Shown here one piece after another: positions 45,130 to 53,231 of a stretch of DNA of 64,000 nt. The DNA is from Pseudonocardia sulfidoxydans NBRC 16205 (GTDB lineage Bacteria > Actinomycetota > Actinomycetes > Mycobacteriales > Pseudonocardiaceae). How positions within the stretch are numbered: position 1 is the stretch's first letter; each line of letters opens with the position of its first letter. The stretch lies in the NCBI RefSeq assembly GCF_007989085.1, contig NZ_BJVJ01000018.1, positions 26,737 to 90,736 of the forward strand, in the 5' to 3' direction. A program made the translations under genes and the position numbers. The notes under the pieces were generated by a model. The model searched no databases and had not been told where the DNA came from. It saw only the letters and a program-made list of their open reading frames with translations.

Positions 45130-47100
45130 TTGGTCACGGCGGTGTCGGCGACGGGCGACTGGCTCTCGCTGCTCGCACTGACGTCGTTGGCGACGCAGTT
45201 GACCACCGGTTATCAGGCGCAGAGCTTCGCGCTGGGCGGCGTCGTCGCGACGAAGCTGCTGCCCGCGCTGGTGTTCGGCCCGTTGGCGGGTGCGTTGGCC
45301 GACAGGTTCGACCGTCGCCACGTCATGGTCGTGTGCGACGTCCTGCGTTTCTGTCTGTTCGTGTCGATCCCGTTGGTGGGGTCGCTGTGGTGGCTGTTCG
45401 TCGCCACGTTCCTGATCGAGATCTGTGCGTTGTTCTGGATCCCGTCGAAGGACGCCTCGGTCCCGAACCTGCTGCGCCGCCCGGACCAGGTGGAGACGGC
45501 GAACCAGCTGGCCCTGGTGATGACCTACGGCGTCGCAGTGATCACGGCGGCCGGCTTGTTCACGGTGATCTCGAGCGCGGGCTCGCTGTTCGACACCTCG
45601 TCGGCGCTGACGACGGTGTACGTCGCGCTGGTGATCAACGGCTGCGGCTACCTGTTGACGGCGACGACGGTGTGGTTCCGGATCAAGGAGATCTCGGGCC
45701 GGACGGCGGAGCGGCAGGGCGAGAGTCCGCCGAGCCTGGTGTCGTTGCTGCGGGGTGGGTTCGCGTTCGTCGGGAGCACGCCGCTGATCCGCGGCCTGGT
45801 GATCGGCATCATCGGCGCGTTCGCGGCGGGTGGTGCGGTGATCGCGTCGGCGAAGTTGTACTCGGCGAGCCTCGGGGGTGGCGACGCCGCGTACAGCGTG
45901 CTGTTCATCGCGATCTTCGTGGGCCTGGCGGGCGGTATGGGCACGGCGCCGCGGCTGGCGCGGAGGTTGCCGCACAACCGTCTGTTCGGGGCGGCGATCG
46001 TCGCGGCGGGTATCGCGTTGGCGTTGGTGGCGCTGTCGCCGCACCTGTTCGTCGCGATCGTCGCGGTCGGGCTGGTGGGTGGTTTCGCGGGCATCGCGTT
46101 CCTGACGGGGCTGACGATCATCGGCGCGCAGGTGGCCGACGAGGTGCGCGGCCGGGTGGTCGCGTTCGTGCAGTCGCTGGTGCGGATCGTGCTGTTGGGC
46201 TCGATGTCGCTGGTCCCGGTGCTGGTGGGCCTGGTCAGCGCGCGCCGGATCGACCTGTTCGGCTACCCGTTCGTCGTCGACGGCACCCGCACGGTGATGT
46301 TCGCGGGCGGTCTGGTCGCGGCCGTCGTCGGCATGTTGGCGTACCGGCAGATGGACGACCGGCGCACCGAGCCGCTGCTCCCGGACCTTCTCGCGGCGCT
46401 GCGCCGGGGCGACCGGCGCACGGGGTCGGGGGTCCTGATCGCGGTCGAGGGCGCCACGCCGGCGGAGACCGCGGAGCAGACCGAACGCCTGGTGGCGACG
46501 TTGCGTGCCGACGGCTACGACGTCGTCGAACCGGGCGACGACCGGCTGCGTGTCGTCGAGGCGGAGACCCAGCACGTGGGGGCGCGGGCGAAGGCGCTCG
46601 CCGTTGCGGCGGTGCGCGCCGACACCGTCGAACGCCTGGTCCGGCCGGCGTTGGCGGGTGGCGCGGTCGTCGTCATGGACCGGTTCCTGGCGAGCCCGCT
46701 GGCGCAGTACGGGGTGGAGTCGGATCGCGACGACGCTGCGCTCGACAGCGGCGAGATCGAGAACCTCGTCTCGTGGGCGACGGGCCGGTTGCGTCCCGAC
46801 GTGTCGGTCCTGCTCGACCGTGCCCCCGACAGCTCGGCGACGCCCGCGGGTGTCGCCGGCGAGGAGCACGTCCGGGTGCAGCGCCTGCTCACGCGTATGG
46901 CTGCGGCCGAGCCGCACCACTACGTGGTCGTCGACGCCGCCGCGTCCGCCGATGTCGTCGCGGACCGTGTCATGGACGGTCTCCGCCCGTTGATGCGTCC
47001 GCCGACCGGTGCGGCGGGCAACGGCCCGACGGTGCCGTTGCAGAAGGAACAGCCGACGGCTCCGGTCGCTGTGCGGGACGACGATCCCGCGCCGACGTGA
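45130..47100 (+). CDS. MFS transporter fused to thymidylate-kinase-like domain (P-loop lost)
   Basis: A 656-residue (or longer) fusion. The first 420 residues have about 12 hydrophobic helices of the MFS type (ADRFDRRHVMVVCDVLRF is motif-A-like). From about residue 433 the protein is homologous to dTMP kinase: VLIAVEG begins it, VVVMDRFLASPLAQYG carries the DR(Y/F) motif (Asp517) and PDVSVLLD the later strand. Where G-x4-GK-S/T should be, it reads GATPAETA with no lysine, so kinase activity is doubtful. It occupies the classic tmk slot before holB. No ATG or GTG precedes the conserved IPAFRRLWLVTAV; the TTG at 45130 is given, but the protein probably starts earlier. Confidence 0.8.
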   Translation: MVTAVSATGDWLSLLALTSLATQLTTGYQAQSFALGGVVATKLLPALVFGPLAGALADRFDRRHVMVVCDVLRFCLFVSIPLVGSLWWLFVATFLIEICALFWIPSKDASVPNLLRRPDQVETANQLALVMTYGVAVITAAGLFTVISSAGSLFDTSSALTTVYVALVINGCGYLLTATTVWFRIKEISGRTAERQGESPPSLVSLLRGGFAFVGSTPLIRGLVIGIIGAFAAGGAVIASAKLYSASLGGGDAAYSVLFIAIFVGLAGGMGTAPRLARRLPHNRLFGAAIVAAGIALALVALSPHLFVAIVAVGLVGGFAGIAFLTGLTIIGAQVADEVRGRVVAFVQSLVRIVLLGSMSLVPVLVGLVSARRIDLFGYPFVVDGTRTVMFAGGLVAAVVGMLAYRQMDDRRTEPLLPDLLAALRRGDRRTGSGVLIAVEGATPAETAEQTERLVATLRADGYDVVEPGDDRLRVVEAETQHVGARAKALAVAAVRADTVERLVRPALAGGAVVVMDRFLASPLAQYGVESDRDDAALDSGEIENLVSWATGRLRPDVSVLLDRAPDSSATPAGVAGEEHVRVQRLLTRMAAAEPHHYVVVDAAASADVVADRVMDGLRPLMRPPTGAAGNGPTVPLQKEQPTAPVAVRDDDPAPT

Positions 47101-48248
47101 GTGTGTGGCGTGACGTCGTCGGCCAGCCGTGGGCCGTCGGCGAACTGACGGCCGCGGTCACCGATCCGGGCTCGATGACGCACGCGTGGCTGTTCACCGG
47201 GCCGCCCGGATCCGGGCGGTCGACGGCGGCGCGCGCCTTCGCGGCCGCGTTGCAGTGTCCGCAGGGCGGGTGCGGGGAGTGCACGTCGTGCCGGACGGTC
47301 ATGGCGGGCACGCACGCCGACGTCCGTGAGGTCGTCCCCGAGGGGCTGTCGATCTCGGTGGCGGAGATGCGGCGGCTCGTGCAGCTGGCGGCGCGTCGAC
47401 CGAGCACGGGCCGTTGGCAGATCTTGATCATCCAGGACGCCGACCGCCTCGGCGAGCGGGCCGCGAACGCCCTGCTCAAGGCGGTCGAGGAGCCCGCACC
47501 CGACACGGTGTTCCTGCTGTGCGCGCCATCGGACCATCCGGAGGACGTGCCGATCACGATCCGCTCGCGGTGCCGCCCGATCCCGCTTCGGACGCCGTCG
47601 GTGGAGGCGATCGCCGAGGTCCTCGCGACCCGCGACGGACTCGATCCCGAGGCCGCCACCTGGGCCGCGTCGGTGTCGGGTGGTCATGTCGGCAGGGCGC
47701 GCTGGCTGGCCCGCGACGAGGAGGCCCGCCGACGCCGCGCCGAGGCCCTCGACCTGCCGATGAAGGTCCGCGGCATCGGTGACGCGTTCGCCTACGCGGG
47801 CAAGCTCGTCACCGCGGCGAAGGCGGAGGCGACGGAGATCGCCGAGGGCCGCGACGCCGCCGAACGCGAAGAGCTCGCCGTCGCCATGGGCGCGGGCGGC
47901 ACGGGCAAGGGGGTGGCTGCGGCCGCGCGCAGCGCCAAGGCGGCCGAGCGGGAGCTGGAGAAGCGGCAGAAGAGCCGCACGACCCGCAACCAGCGCGACG
48001 CCCTGGACCGCGCCATCATCGACCTCGCCGGCTTCTTCCGCGACGTCCTCGTCGCCCGCTCCGGCGCCCGGGTCCCGCTGACCAACCCCGATCGCCTCGC
48101 CGACATCCGGCGCGCCGCCGACGAGTGGACCCCCGAGTCGACGCTGCGCCGTCTCGAAGCCGTCCTCGCGTGCCGGGAAGCGTTGAACGCCAACGTGAAG
48201 CCCGAGATCGCCGTCGAGGACATGCTGCTCTCGCTGCACCGGGGTTGA
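47097..48248 (+). CDS. holB: DNA polymerase III delta-prime subunit
   Basis: A 383-residue clamp-loader subunit. WRDVVGQPWAVGELTAAV opens the AAA+ domain, and GPPGSGRS occupies the P-loop with Arg in place of Lys, normal for delta-prime, which does not hydrolyse ATP. Zinc-binding cysteines (CPQGGCGECTSC), the ANALLKAVEEP sensor region and TIRSRCRPIPL are present. A long charged insertion (about 245-290) precedes the C-terminal collar. GTG overlaps the preceding stop, so it is coupled to the MFS-kinase fusion. Confidence 0.93.
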   Translation: MSVWRDVVGQPWAVGELTAAVTDPGSMTHAWLFTGPPGSGRSTAARAFAAALQCPQGGCGECTSCRTVMAGTHADVREVVPEGLSISVAEMRRLVQLAARRPSTGRWQILIIQDADRLGERAANALLKAVEEPAPDTVFLLCAPSDHPEDVPITIRSRCRPIPLRTPSVEAIAEVLATRDGLDPEAATWAASVSGGHVGRARWLARDEEARRRRAEALDLPMKVRGIGDAFAYAGKLVTAAKAEATEIAEGRDAAEREELAVAMGAGGTGKGVAAAARSAKAAERELEKRQKSRTTRNQRDALDRAIIDLAGFFRDVLVARSGARVPLTNPDRLADIRRAADEWTPESTLRRLEAVLACREALNANVKPEIAVEDMLLSLHRG

Positions 48249-48276
48249 CGCTGCGCCGGGCGGGTAGGCGGCGCGA

Positions 48277-48690
48277 ATGGACTTCGAGCAGTTCGAGGAC
48301 AACCACATCGCCGACGCCACCGTCCGCCGCTTCGTGGCCGAGCTGCGCAGCTTCGAGCAGACCGGCGAGGTCGGCGAGCTGGCGAAGCTCTTCACCGACG
48401 ACGCGGTGCTCCACCGCCTCGACGGCCGCGGCGTCGACGACCCCCGCGCCTTCTGGGAGCAGTACCGCGCCCGGTTCGGCGAGGTGCGGACGGTGTTCCG
48501 CCACGCCGTCGAGAGCACCGACCCTGCCGGTGCGGGTCTGGAGTGGGAGAGCCGCGGCACCCTCGCCGACGGCACCCCGATCGACTACGCCGGCTCCACC
48601 TTCCTGACGCTGGCAGGCGACCGAATCTCCGGCCTGCGCACCTACTACGACACCGCCGCCTTCCTCGGCGTCCCCGCAGGTCAGGGGTGA
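48277..48690 (+). CDS. SnoaL/NTF2-like protein
   Basis: A 137-residue protein with the cone-shaped NTF2-like fold: VRRFVAELRSFEQTGEVGEL and AKLFTDDAVLHRLDG begin it, and YAGSTFLTLAGDRISGLRTYYD ends it. Family members include polyketide cyclases, isomerases and binding proteins; the catalytic residues cannot be assigned. ATG start, 28 bases after holB, same direction. It is the last gene before the tRNA and its inserted element. Confidence 0.85.
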   Translation: MDFEQFEDNHIADATVRRFVAELRSFEQTGEVGELAKLFTDDAVLHRLDGRGVDDPRAFWEQYRARFGEVRTVFRHAVESTDPAGAGLEWESRGTLADGTPIDYAGSTFLTLAGDRISGLRTYYDTAAFLGVPAGQG

Positions 48691-48745
48691 TCGACGGGGT
48701 GCTGCGGGGCGTCGGGGGGCGGTCGGTAGACTGGTGAGGCACCAC

Positions 48746-48819
48746 GCCGCCTTAGCTCAGTCGGTTAGAGCGACGCACTCGTAATGCGTAGGTCTGGGGT
48801 TCGACTCCCCAAGGCGGCT
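48746..48819 (+). tRNA. tRNA-Thr (anticodon CGT)
   Basis: 74 nucleotides folding as a standard cloverleaf. The acceptor arms GCCGCCT and AGGCGGC pair fully, the anticodon stem ACGCA/TGCGT holds loop CTCGTAA, and the T arm is TGGGG-TTCGACT-CCCCA. Anticodon CGT reads ACG. CCA is not encoded. A TAGACT -10 hexamer lies at 48727-48732. The 3' end is the integration site of the element that follows. Confidence 0.96.
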
Positions 48820-48820
48820 C
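48790..48820. mobile_element. Inferred attL at tRNA-Thr 3' end; left edge of integrated element
   Basis: A tyrosine integrase begins less than 100 bases past the tRNA, and everything to its right is plasmid-like, so the T arm and acceptor stem of the tRNA are the probable attachment core. I find no second copy of this segment before base 64000, so the right end is outside the window. The exact core length cannot be told from one side. Confidence 0.7.
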
Positions 48821-48870
48821 CGCAGGTCAGACGCATAGCCTGGCCCCTATCGCACCACTATCGGCCGATG

Positions 48871-48892
48871 TCGTGGCACGGTTCGTGGCACG
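48871..48892. promoter_or_regulatory. Direct repeat of a palindromic decamer, possible integrase arm sites
   Basis: TCGTGGCACG occurs at 48871 and again at 48883, 12 bases apart. Each contains the dyad CGTG-G-CACG. The position between attL and the integrase gene is typical of arm-type integrase or excisionase binding sites. Confidence 0.5.
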
Positions 48893-48915
48893 ACTTGGCC
48901 GTTAGTCTCCGGTTC

Positions 48916-50262
48916 ATGGCATCGACCGGTCGTCGGCGGCGCGAGCGCGGCAACATCACCTGGCTTCCGAGCGGGTCGGCACGAGTCAGCGTGTACGCCG
49001 GCCTCGACCAGCTGACCGGCAAGGAAATTCGCCTCCGTGAGACGGTGCCCGCCCGAGCGACTCGCCGGGAGACCGAACGCGAGGCGGAGAAGGTCCAGAC
49101 ACGCCTGCTGAACCAGGTCGACGAGCGGCGGAGTCCGCGAACCGAGGCGACCGTCAACGAGCTGCTCGACAGGTGGCTGGACGTCCTCGACGTCGAGCGG
49201 AAGACGCGCGTCAACTACGTCTCGAAGATCGAGAAGCATGTCCGGCCGACGATCGGCGGGCTCGCTGTAGGCCGGGTCAAGGTCGAGACCGTCGAGGGAC
49301 TCTACGGGTCGATGCGGCGGTGCCGAGATCATTGCCGGGGGCGCAAGTTCGTCCAGCACCGCACCGGCCGTGAGCACCTCTGCGACGAGCACACGACACG
49401 GCGCAAGTGCACGAAGGTTGTTGCCAGCGACGAGTCCGCGGAGTGTCGTTGGTGCGATCGGATCTGCCGCAGCCATGTGTGCTCGCCGTTGGCGGCTGGA
49501 AGTATTCGCGTGGTCCACGCGATCCTGAGCGGAGCGTTCTCGCGGGCCGTCCGGTGGGGCTGGATCACGACCAATCCGATCGACCAGGTCGAGGCGCCAT
49601 CGGTGCCGCGCCCGAACCCGGATCCGCCATCCACGGTCGAGGCGGCAGAGCTGCTGGCTGAGGCCTGGAAGGACGACGACTGGGGCACCTTCGTGTGGTT
49701 CACCATGACTACCGGCGCCCGCCGCGGTGAAGTCTGCGGGCTGCGGTGGTCCGACCTCGACCTTTCGACTGGGGTGGCGGTGTTCCGCAGCAGCATCGGT
49801 CAGATTGCCGGTGAGCAGTGGGAGAAGGACCCCAAGACGCACCAGCACCGTCGGGTGACTCTCGACGCCGAGTTGGTCGATGTGCTGCTCGAGCACCGGC
49901 AGCGGTGCGACGCGCGGGCGCGTGCGGTGGATACAGCCGTCCGTCGCGACGGGTTCGTGTTCTCCCCCGTACCTGACTGCAGCCGGCAGACGAGTCCAGA
50001 CACCGTGACGCAGCGGTACGGGCGTATGGCCCGTCGCCTGGGGCTCGATACTCACCTGCATTGCCTGCGGCACTACTCCGCTACCGAACTGATCGCTGCA
50101 GGCGTGGATATCCGCACCGTCGCCGGGCGACTTGGCCACGCGGGCGGCGGCGCGACGACGCTTCGTACGTACACAGCGTTCGTGCTTGAAGCCGACCAAC
50201 GCGCTGCGAAGGCACTCGCCGCCCGACGGCCTCGTCCGAACCGACCGGCCGCCGCGAGCTGA
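48916..50262 (+). CDS. Tyrosine site-specific integrase with Cys-rich insertion
   Basis: A 448-residue integrase. The SAM-like core-binding domain (VNELLDRWLDVLDVERKTRV) is interrupted by about 60 residues with many Cys and His (132-194; RRCRDHCRGRKF, HLCDEH, CRWCDRICRSHVC), a probable zinc-binding insertion seen in actinobacterial integrases. The catalytic set is Arg269 (TGARRGE), His382-x2-Arg385 (HCLRH), the later GHAGGG histidine and Tyr419. I chose ATG 48916 because longer frames run into the tRNA. It would excise and integrate the element at tRNA-Thr. Confidence 0.93.
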   Translation: MASTGRRRRERGNITWLPSGSARVSVYAGLDQLTGKEIRLRETVPARATRRETEREAEKVQTRLLNQVDERRSPRTEATVNELLDRWLDVLDVERKTRVNYVSKIEKHVRPTIGGLAVGRVKVETVEGLYGSMRRCRDHCRGRKFVQHRTGREHLCDEHTTRRKCTKVVASDESAECRWCDRICRSHVCSPLAAGSIRVVHAILSGAFSRAVRWGWITTNPIDQVEAPSVPRPNPDPPSTVEAAELLAEAWKDDDWGTFVWFTMTTGARRGEVCGLRWSDLDLSTGVAVFRSSIGQIAGEQWEKDPKTHQHRRVTLDAELVDVLLEHRQRCDARARAVDTAVRRDGFVFSPVPDCSRQTSPDTVTQRYGRMARRLGLDTHLHCLRHYSATELIAAGVDIRTVAGRLGHAGGGATTLRTYTAFVLEADQRAAKALAARRPRPNRPAAAS

Positions 50263-50286
50263 GGGGGCTCGGCTTACGGTGGGTCT

Positions 50287-51192
50287 GTGAGCGATGGCGA
50301 GACAGTCTCGACGTTCGGGAGTGCCTCCGCCGCCGCCGTTCTTCGTTCGGCCTGCACGATGATCGGCGAGTCGGCGTCTGGCGCACAGCTTCTGCGGCTG
50401 GGCGAAAACGCGATCTTCCGTCTCTCCGGAGCACCGATCGTTGTCCGGATCGCTCGTGGCATGGATCGTTGGGCGGACGCCACCAAAGAGGTCACGGTGT
50501 CAACCTGGTTGGCCGAGCAGGGGATCTCGGCCGCGCGGGCCGTCGACATCCCCCAGCCGATAGCGGTCGACGGCCACCCCGTCACCTTCTGGCAGTTCAT
50601 CGACGGGCGCCCGGGGAACAACGGCGACGTGCGCGAGCTAGGGGAGATCTTGCGCAGGCTGCACGGCCTGAGCGCGCCTGCGGAATTTCTTCAGCAGTCC
50701 AACTCGCCGCTACTGCGTGTCGGCAAGCGAATTGCACACGCGCCTGTATCTCAAGACGATAAGACATTCCTGGGGGCATTGGCTGATCAGCTCAGTAGCG
50801 ACCTTGAGCGGGCGACTTTTCCTCTGTCGCCATGCGTTATCCACGGAGATGCCCACGTCCAGAACCTGATGTTCGTCGACGGCCGCCCAGTTCTCATCGA
50901 CTTCGAGCGAGTCGGATTCGGGCAACCGGAATGGGACTTGGCGGTGACAGCGACGGAATTCGTCACCGCCAAGTTCTGGACTCCGTCGGAGTATCGTACG
51001 TTTGTTGAGGCGTACGGATTTGATGTCACCTCGTGGCCCGGGTTCGTCGTCCTTCGTCGCATTCAGGAGCTCAAGATGACGACTTGGCTGATGCAAAACA
51101 TACATGAGTCTCCCGAGATTGAATCCGAGTTCGAGCGGCGCATGGCGGTGATTCGGGCCGGCCGGCCGGACGGTGCATGGCGCCCGTTCTAG
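50287..51192 (+). CDS. APH/choline-kinase-family phosphotransferase
   Basis: A 301-residue kinase-fold protein. The Brenner motif VIHGDAHVQNLMF has His186, Asp188 and Asn193, and LIDFE supplies the metal-binding Asp205. EVTVSTWLAEQGISAARAVD and ILRRLHGL fit the N-lobe to C-lobe hinge. Substrate unknown: aminoglycosides, macrolides, small alcohols or a protein are all possible. Codon use is less GC-rich than the chromosome, consistent with cargo. Its TAG overlaps the TAG of the convergent regulator in a shared CTAG. Confidence 0.82.
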   Translation: MSDGETVSTFGSASAAAVLRSACTMIGESASGAQLLRLGENAIFRLSGAPIVVRIARGMDRWADATKEVTVSTWLAEQGISAARAVDIPQPIAVDGHPVTFWQFIDGRPGNNGDVRELGEILRRLHGLSAPAEFLQQSNSPLLRVGKRIAHAPVSQDDKTFLGALADQLSSDLERATFPLSPCVIHGDAHVQNLMFVDGRPVLIDFERVGFGQPEWDLAVTATEFVTAKFWTPSEYRTFVEAYGFDVTSWPGFVVLRRIQELKMTTWLMQNIHESPEIESEFERRMAVIRAGRPDGAWRPF

Positions 51193-52571
51193 GTTGACAT
51201 GTCCTTGGCAAGCACAGCGGCGGAAGATGCGACGAGATCGGATACAAGCGGCGACCTCGGGTGTGTCTTCGCGGCTGAACGTAAGAAGTCGCGTACGTAC
51301 CGTTGGTATCGGCTCGATCGCAGCGGCCCGGCCAGCTCGATTGCGTGCCGGGCCGTTGTGAGTGCCTGCTCGACGTGGCCCCCTTCGAGGAAGCCTGCGG
51401 CAGTCACGAGATTGATGAACGCTGTGGTGCGTGCCGGAGTGTTCGGCGCTCCGATCGCGAGTGCACCGAAGTGGCCAGTCTCAGCTGGCCGGCGCATGTC
51501 GCGGAAGCAATGTGCCGCCTCGCCGGCGAGCTCCTCGGGTGTGAAGTAGCTGATCCAGTCGGGTTCAGACGCATCGACCGCTCGATCCAGAGACAGCTCG
51601 GCCAGGTGAAGAGCGGCGGCGCAGCCGGCGCCGTCGTCTAGGGATGCCAAAGCGCGGGCCTCCATCGCATGGAGCATCGCCGTCGTCCGCCCGGCGCGGC
51701 ACCGTTGGGCGGCATGCTGAGCTGCACGCGCGAGTTCCACCGCGTTGTGAAAGCTGCCCAAATAGTTTGCCTGGTGGCTCAAGTTCGCAAGAAGGCGCGC
51801 AGCGAGAAGATCGTCGCCAGCCTCTTTTGCGAGGCGCAGAGAGTGGACGAAGTATCGCTGCGCAGCCCCGTGTCGGCCGGCGTCGTACGCGCTCCACCCC
51901 AACATCTGAGCTAGCTCAGCAGTCGCGACGAAGAGGTCGTTACGTCGCTGTGAGGGGAGCGCGTCGAACAGCGGAAGGACCTGATCTCGGAAATAGAACA
52001 GCAGCAGCTTGCGAGTGTGGCCGCCGCCGAGCTGGAAGTCCAGGTCCATGAGCTGCGCCGTTGTGCGTCTGATGGCGTCCGCGTTGATCGGGTTGCCGCC
52101 GACGCTGTGTTCAGCGGGAACCGGCAGGTGCCCGAATAAGTACCGGCTAACGATTACTGGCACGGCGCTCGCGTCCCATTCGAGCAGGTCGTGCGCCTGA
52201 GGCGTATCCAGGTCTCGACTCGCAACGAGAGCGAGGGTCCGCGACAGCTCACTGCCGTCGAGCGGATAGCTGACGGGCGTGACTGCGTTTCGCGGCCTCG
52301 CGTCCCCTTCGAGAGCCGCGGTGAAGCCTAGGGCTGCGGCTGTAAGGGTTCGCCCGAGACGCTCGGATAGCGCGGCGACGATGAGGATTGACGTCTCCGG
52401 CCGAGGCTGCACGCCGTCGAGCCACCGTTTCACCGAGATATGGTCAGCCGAGCTCTGCTCGCCGCGCTCAGCCGCAAGGTCGCGGATGCGCCTCGCCAAG
52501 CCCTTGCGGCTCATCCCGGACGCATCGAGGGCGCGCTCGAACGCAGAGTTCGGTGCAGCCGGCCGGCTCAT
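51189..52571 (-). CDS. HTH-TPR regulator of the mobile element
   Basis: A 460-residue protein. Residues 5-70 hold an XRE-like HTH (FERALDASGMSRKGLARRIR, then HISVKRWLDGVQPRPETSIL). The rest is helical, with TPR-like pairs such as ARLLANLSHQANYLGSFHNA followed by VELARAAQHAAQRCRAG. Such regulators are common on actinobacterial integrative elements. The ATG at 52571 has GGAGG five bases before it. Direct repeats of TGCACCCC lie just upstream. Relative to the kinase gene it is convergent. Confidence 0.82.
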   Translation of the reverse strand: MSRPAAPNSAFERALDASGMSRKGLARRIRDLAAERGEQSSADHISVKRWLDGVQPRPETSILIVAALSERLGRTLTAAALGFTAALEGDARPRNAVTPVSYPLDGSELSRTLALVASRDLDTPQAHDLLEWDASAVPVIVSRYLFGHLPVPAEHSVGGNPINADAIRRTTAQLMDLDFQLGGGHTRKLLLFYFRDQVLPLFDALPSQRRNDLFVATAELAQMLGWSAYDAGRHGAAQRYFVHSLRLAKEAGDDLLAARLLANLSHQANYLGSFHNAVELARAAQHAAQRCRAGRTTAMLHAMEARALASLDDGAGCAAALHLAELSLDRAVDASEPDWISYFTPEELAGEAAHCFRDMRRPAETGHFGALAIGAPNTPARTTAFINLVTAAGFLEGGHVEQALTTARHAIELAGPLRSSRYQRYVRDFLRSAAKTHPRSPLVSDLVASSAAVLAKDMST

Positions 52572-52593
52572 GGACGCCTCCAAGGGCAGCGCG

Positions 52594-52630
52594 TGCACCC
52601 CCATGCACCCCCTGTGCACAGATGCACCCC
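52594..52630. promoter_or_regulatory. Phased TGCACCCC repeats upstream of the HTH-TPR gene
   Basis: TGCACCCC occurs at 52594, 52604 and 52623, with a partial copy TGCACA at 52615. Spacings of 10 and 11 bases put the first copies on the same face of the helix. They lie 23-60 bases upstream of the regulator start, a plausible autoregulatory operator. Confidence 0.5.
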
Positions 52631-52740
52631 ACGAGCACACTGTAAGTCGCGACACCGTCACTGTTTGCTGGTTTGCATGAAGAGCAAGACGGCAATCAGA
52701 GGCGTTGCAGTGCGCCAGACGGAGCAGCAGGTATGGCAGG

Positions 52741-53103
52741 TCAGCGGTCAGCTGTGCGGAGCTGCTCCTCCAGGGCGGCAACCCGCTGGTTCAGGCTGTG
52801 GATCGCTGCGCTGAGGTTTGCGGACAGTTCGCGAACCTGATGCGCGAGGTCTCCTGGTGGCTCATCGGAGTCAGCAGGCTCCGCTGCGATGTAGACGGCC
52901 TTGCCTGGCTGACCGAACACCAGGCCTTCCTCTCGCAGTTCTCGGACTGCGGCCCGAACGACGGTCGTCGACACATCGAAGCTCCGGGTGAGCTGCGCCG
53001 TCGAAGGAAGTGTGCTCCCGACTGGGTACGTGCCCGTTCGAATTGCACGCCGCAGCTCGGCAGCGACCTGCATGTACTTCGGGCTTGCCGACCGCTCAGT
53101 CAT
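52741..53103 (-). CDS. Short GntR-family repressor
   Basis: A 120-residue protein. The winged HTH spans about residues 8-72 (YMQVAAELRRAIRTGTYPVG, STAQLTRSFDVSTTVVRAAV). There is no ligand-binding domain; the C-terminus is a coiled coil (QVRELSANLSAAIHSLNQRV) that would dimerise it. Short GntR proteins of this kind (KorSA-like) repress transfer genes on actinobacterial elements. The ATG is preceded by GGAGG. It diverges from the excisionase-headed operon across 128 bases with palindromes. Confidence 0.88.
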   Translation of the reverse strand: MTERSASPKYMQVAAELRRAIRTGTYPVGSTLPSTAQLTRSFDVSTTVVRAAVRELREEGLVFGQPGKAVYIAAEPADSDEPPGDLAHQVRELSANLSAAIHSLNQRVAALEEQLRTADR

Positions 53104-53175
53104 TCGTTCCTCCCACACGGAGCGTACGCAGGCCCAGGCTGACGGCCGGGGAGGGCGAGGTGAGGCGATCGCGCG

Positions 53176-53211
53176 TTGCGCACCATGTGCGTAAGGAATA
53201 CTATGTACATA
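53176..53211 (+). promoter_or_regulatory. Promoter and overlapping palindromes for the transfer operon
   Basis: TTGCGC (53176) and TACTAT (53199) are 17 bases apart, a good sigma-70-type promoter. CGCAC-CAT-GTGCG (53179-53191) and the perfect palindrome TATGTACATA (53202-53211) overlap the -35/spacer and -10. The divergent GntR protein is the obvious candidate to bind. Confidence 0.65.
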
Positions 53212-53231
53212 CAGAGAGTAAGGAGGACGCA

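Noticed and set aside
47097..48248. Arginine in the holB P-loop (GPPGSGRS) as a defect
   Set aside because: Delta-prime subunits do not hydrolyse ATP, and a degenerate P-loop is normal for the family.
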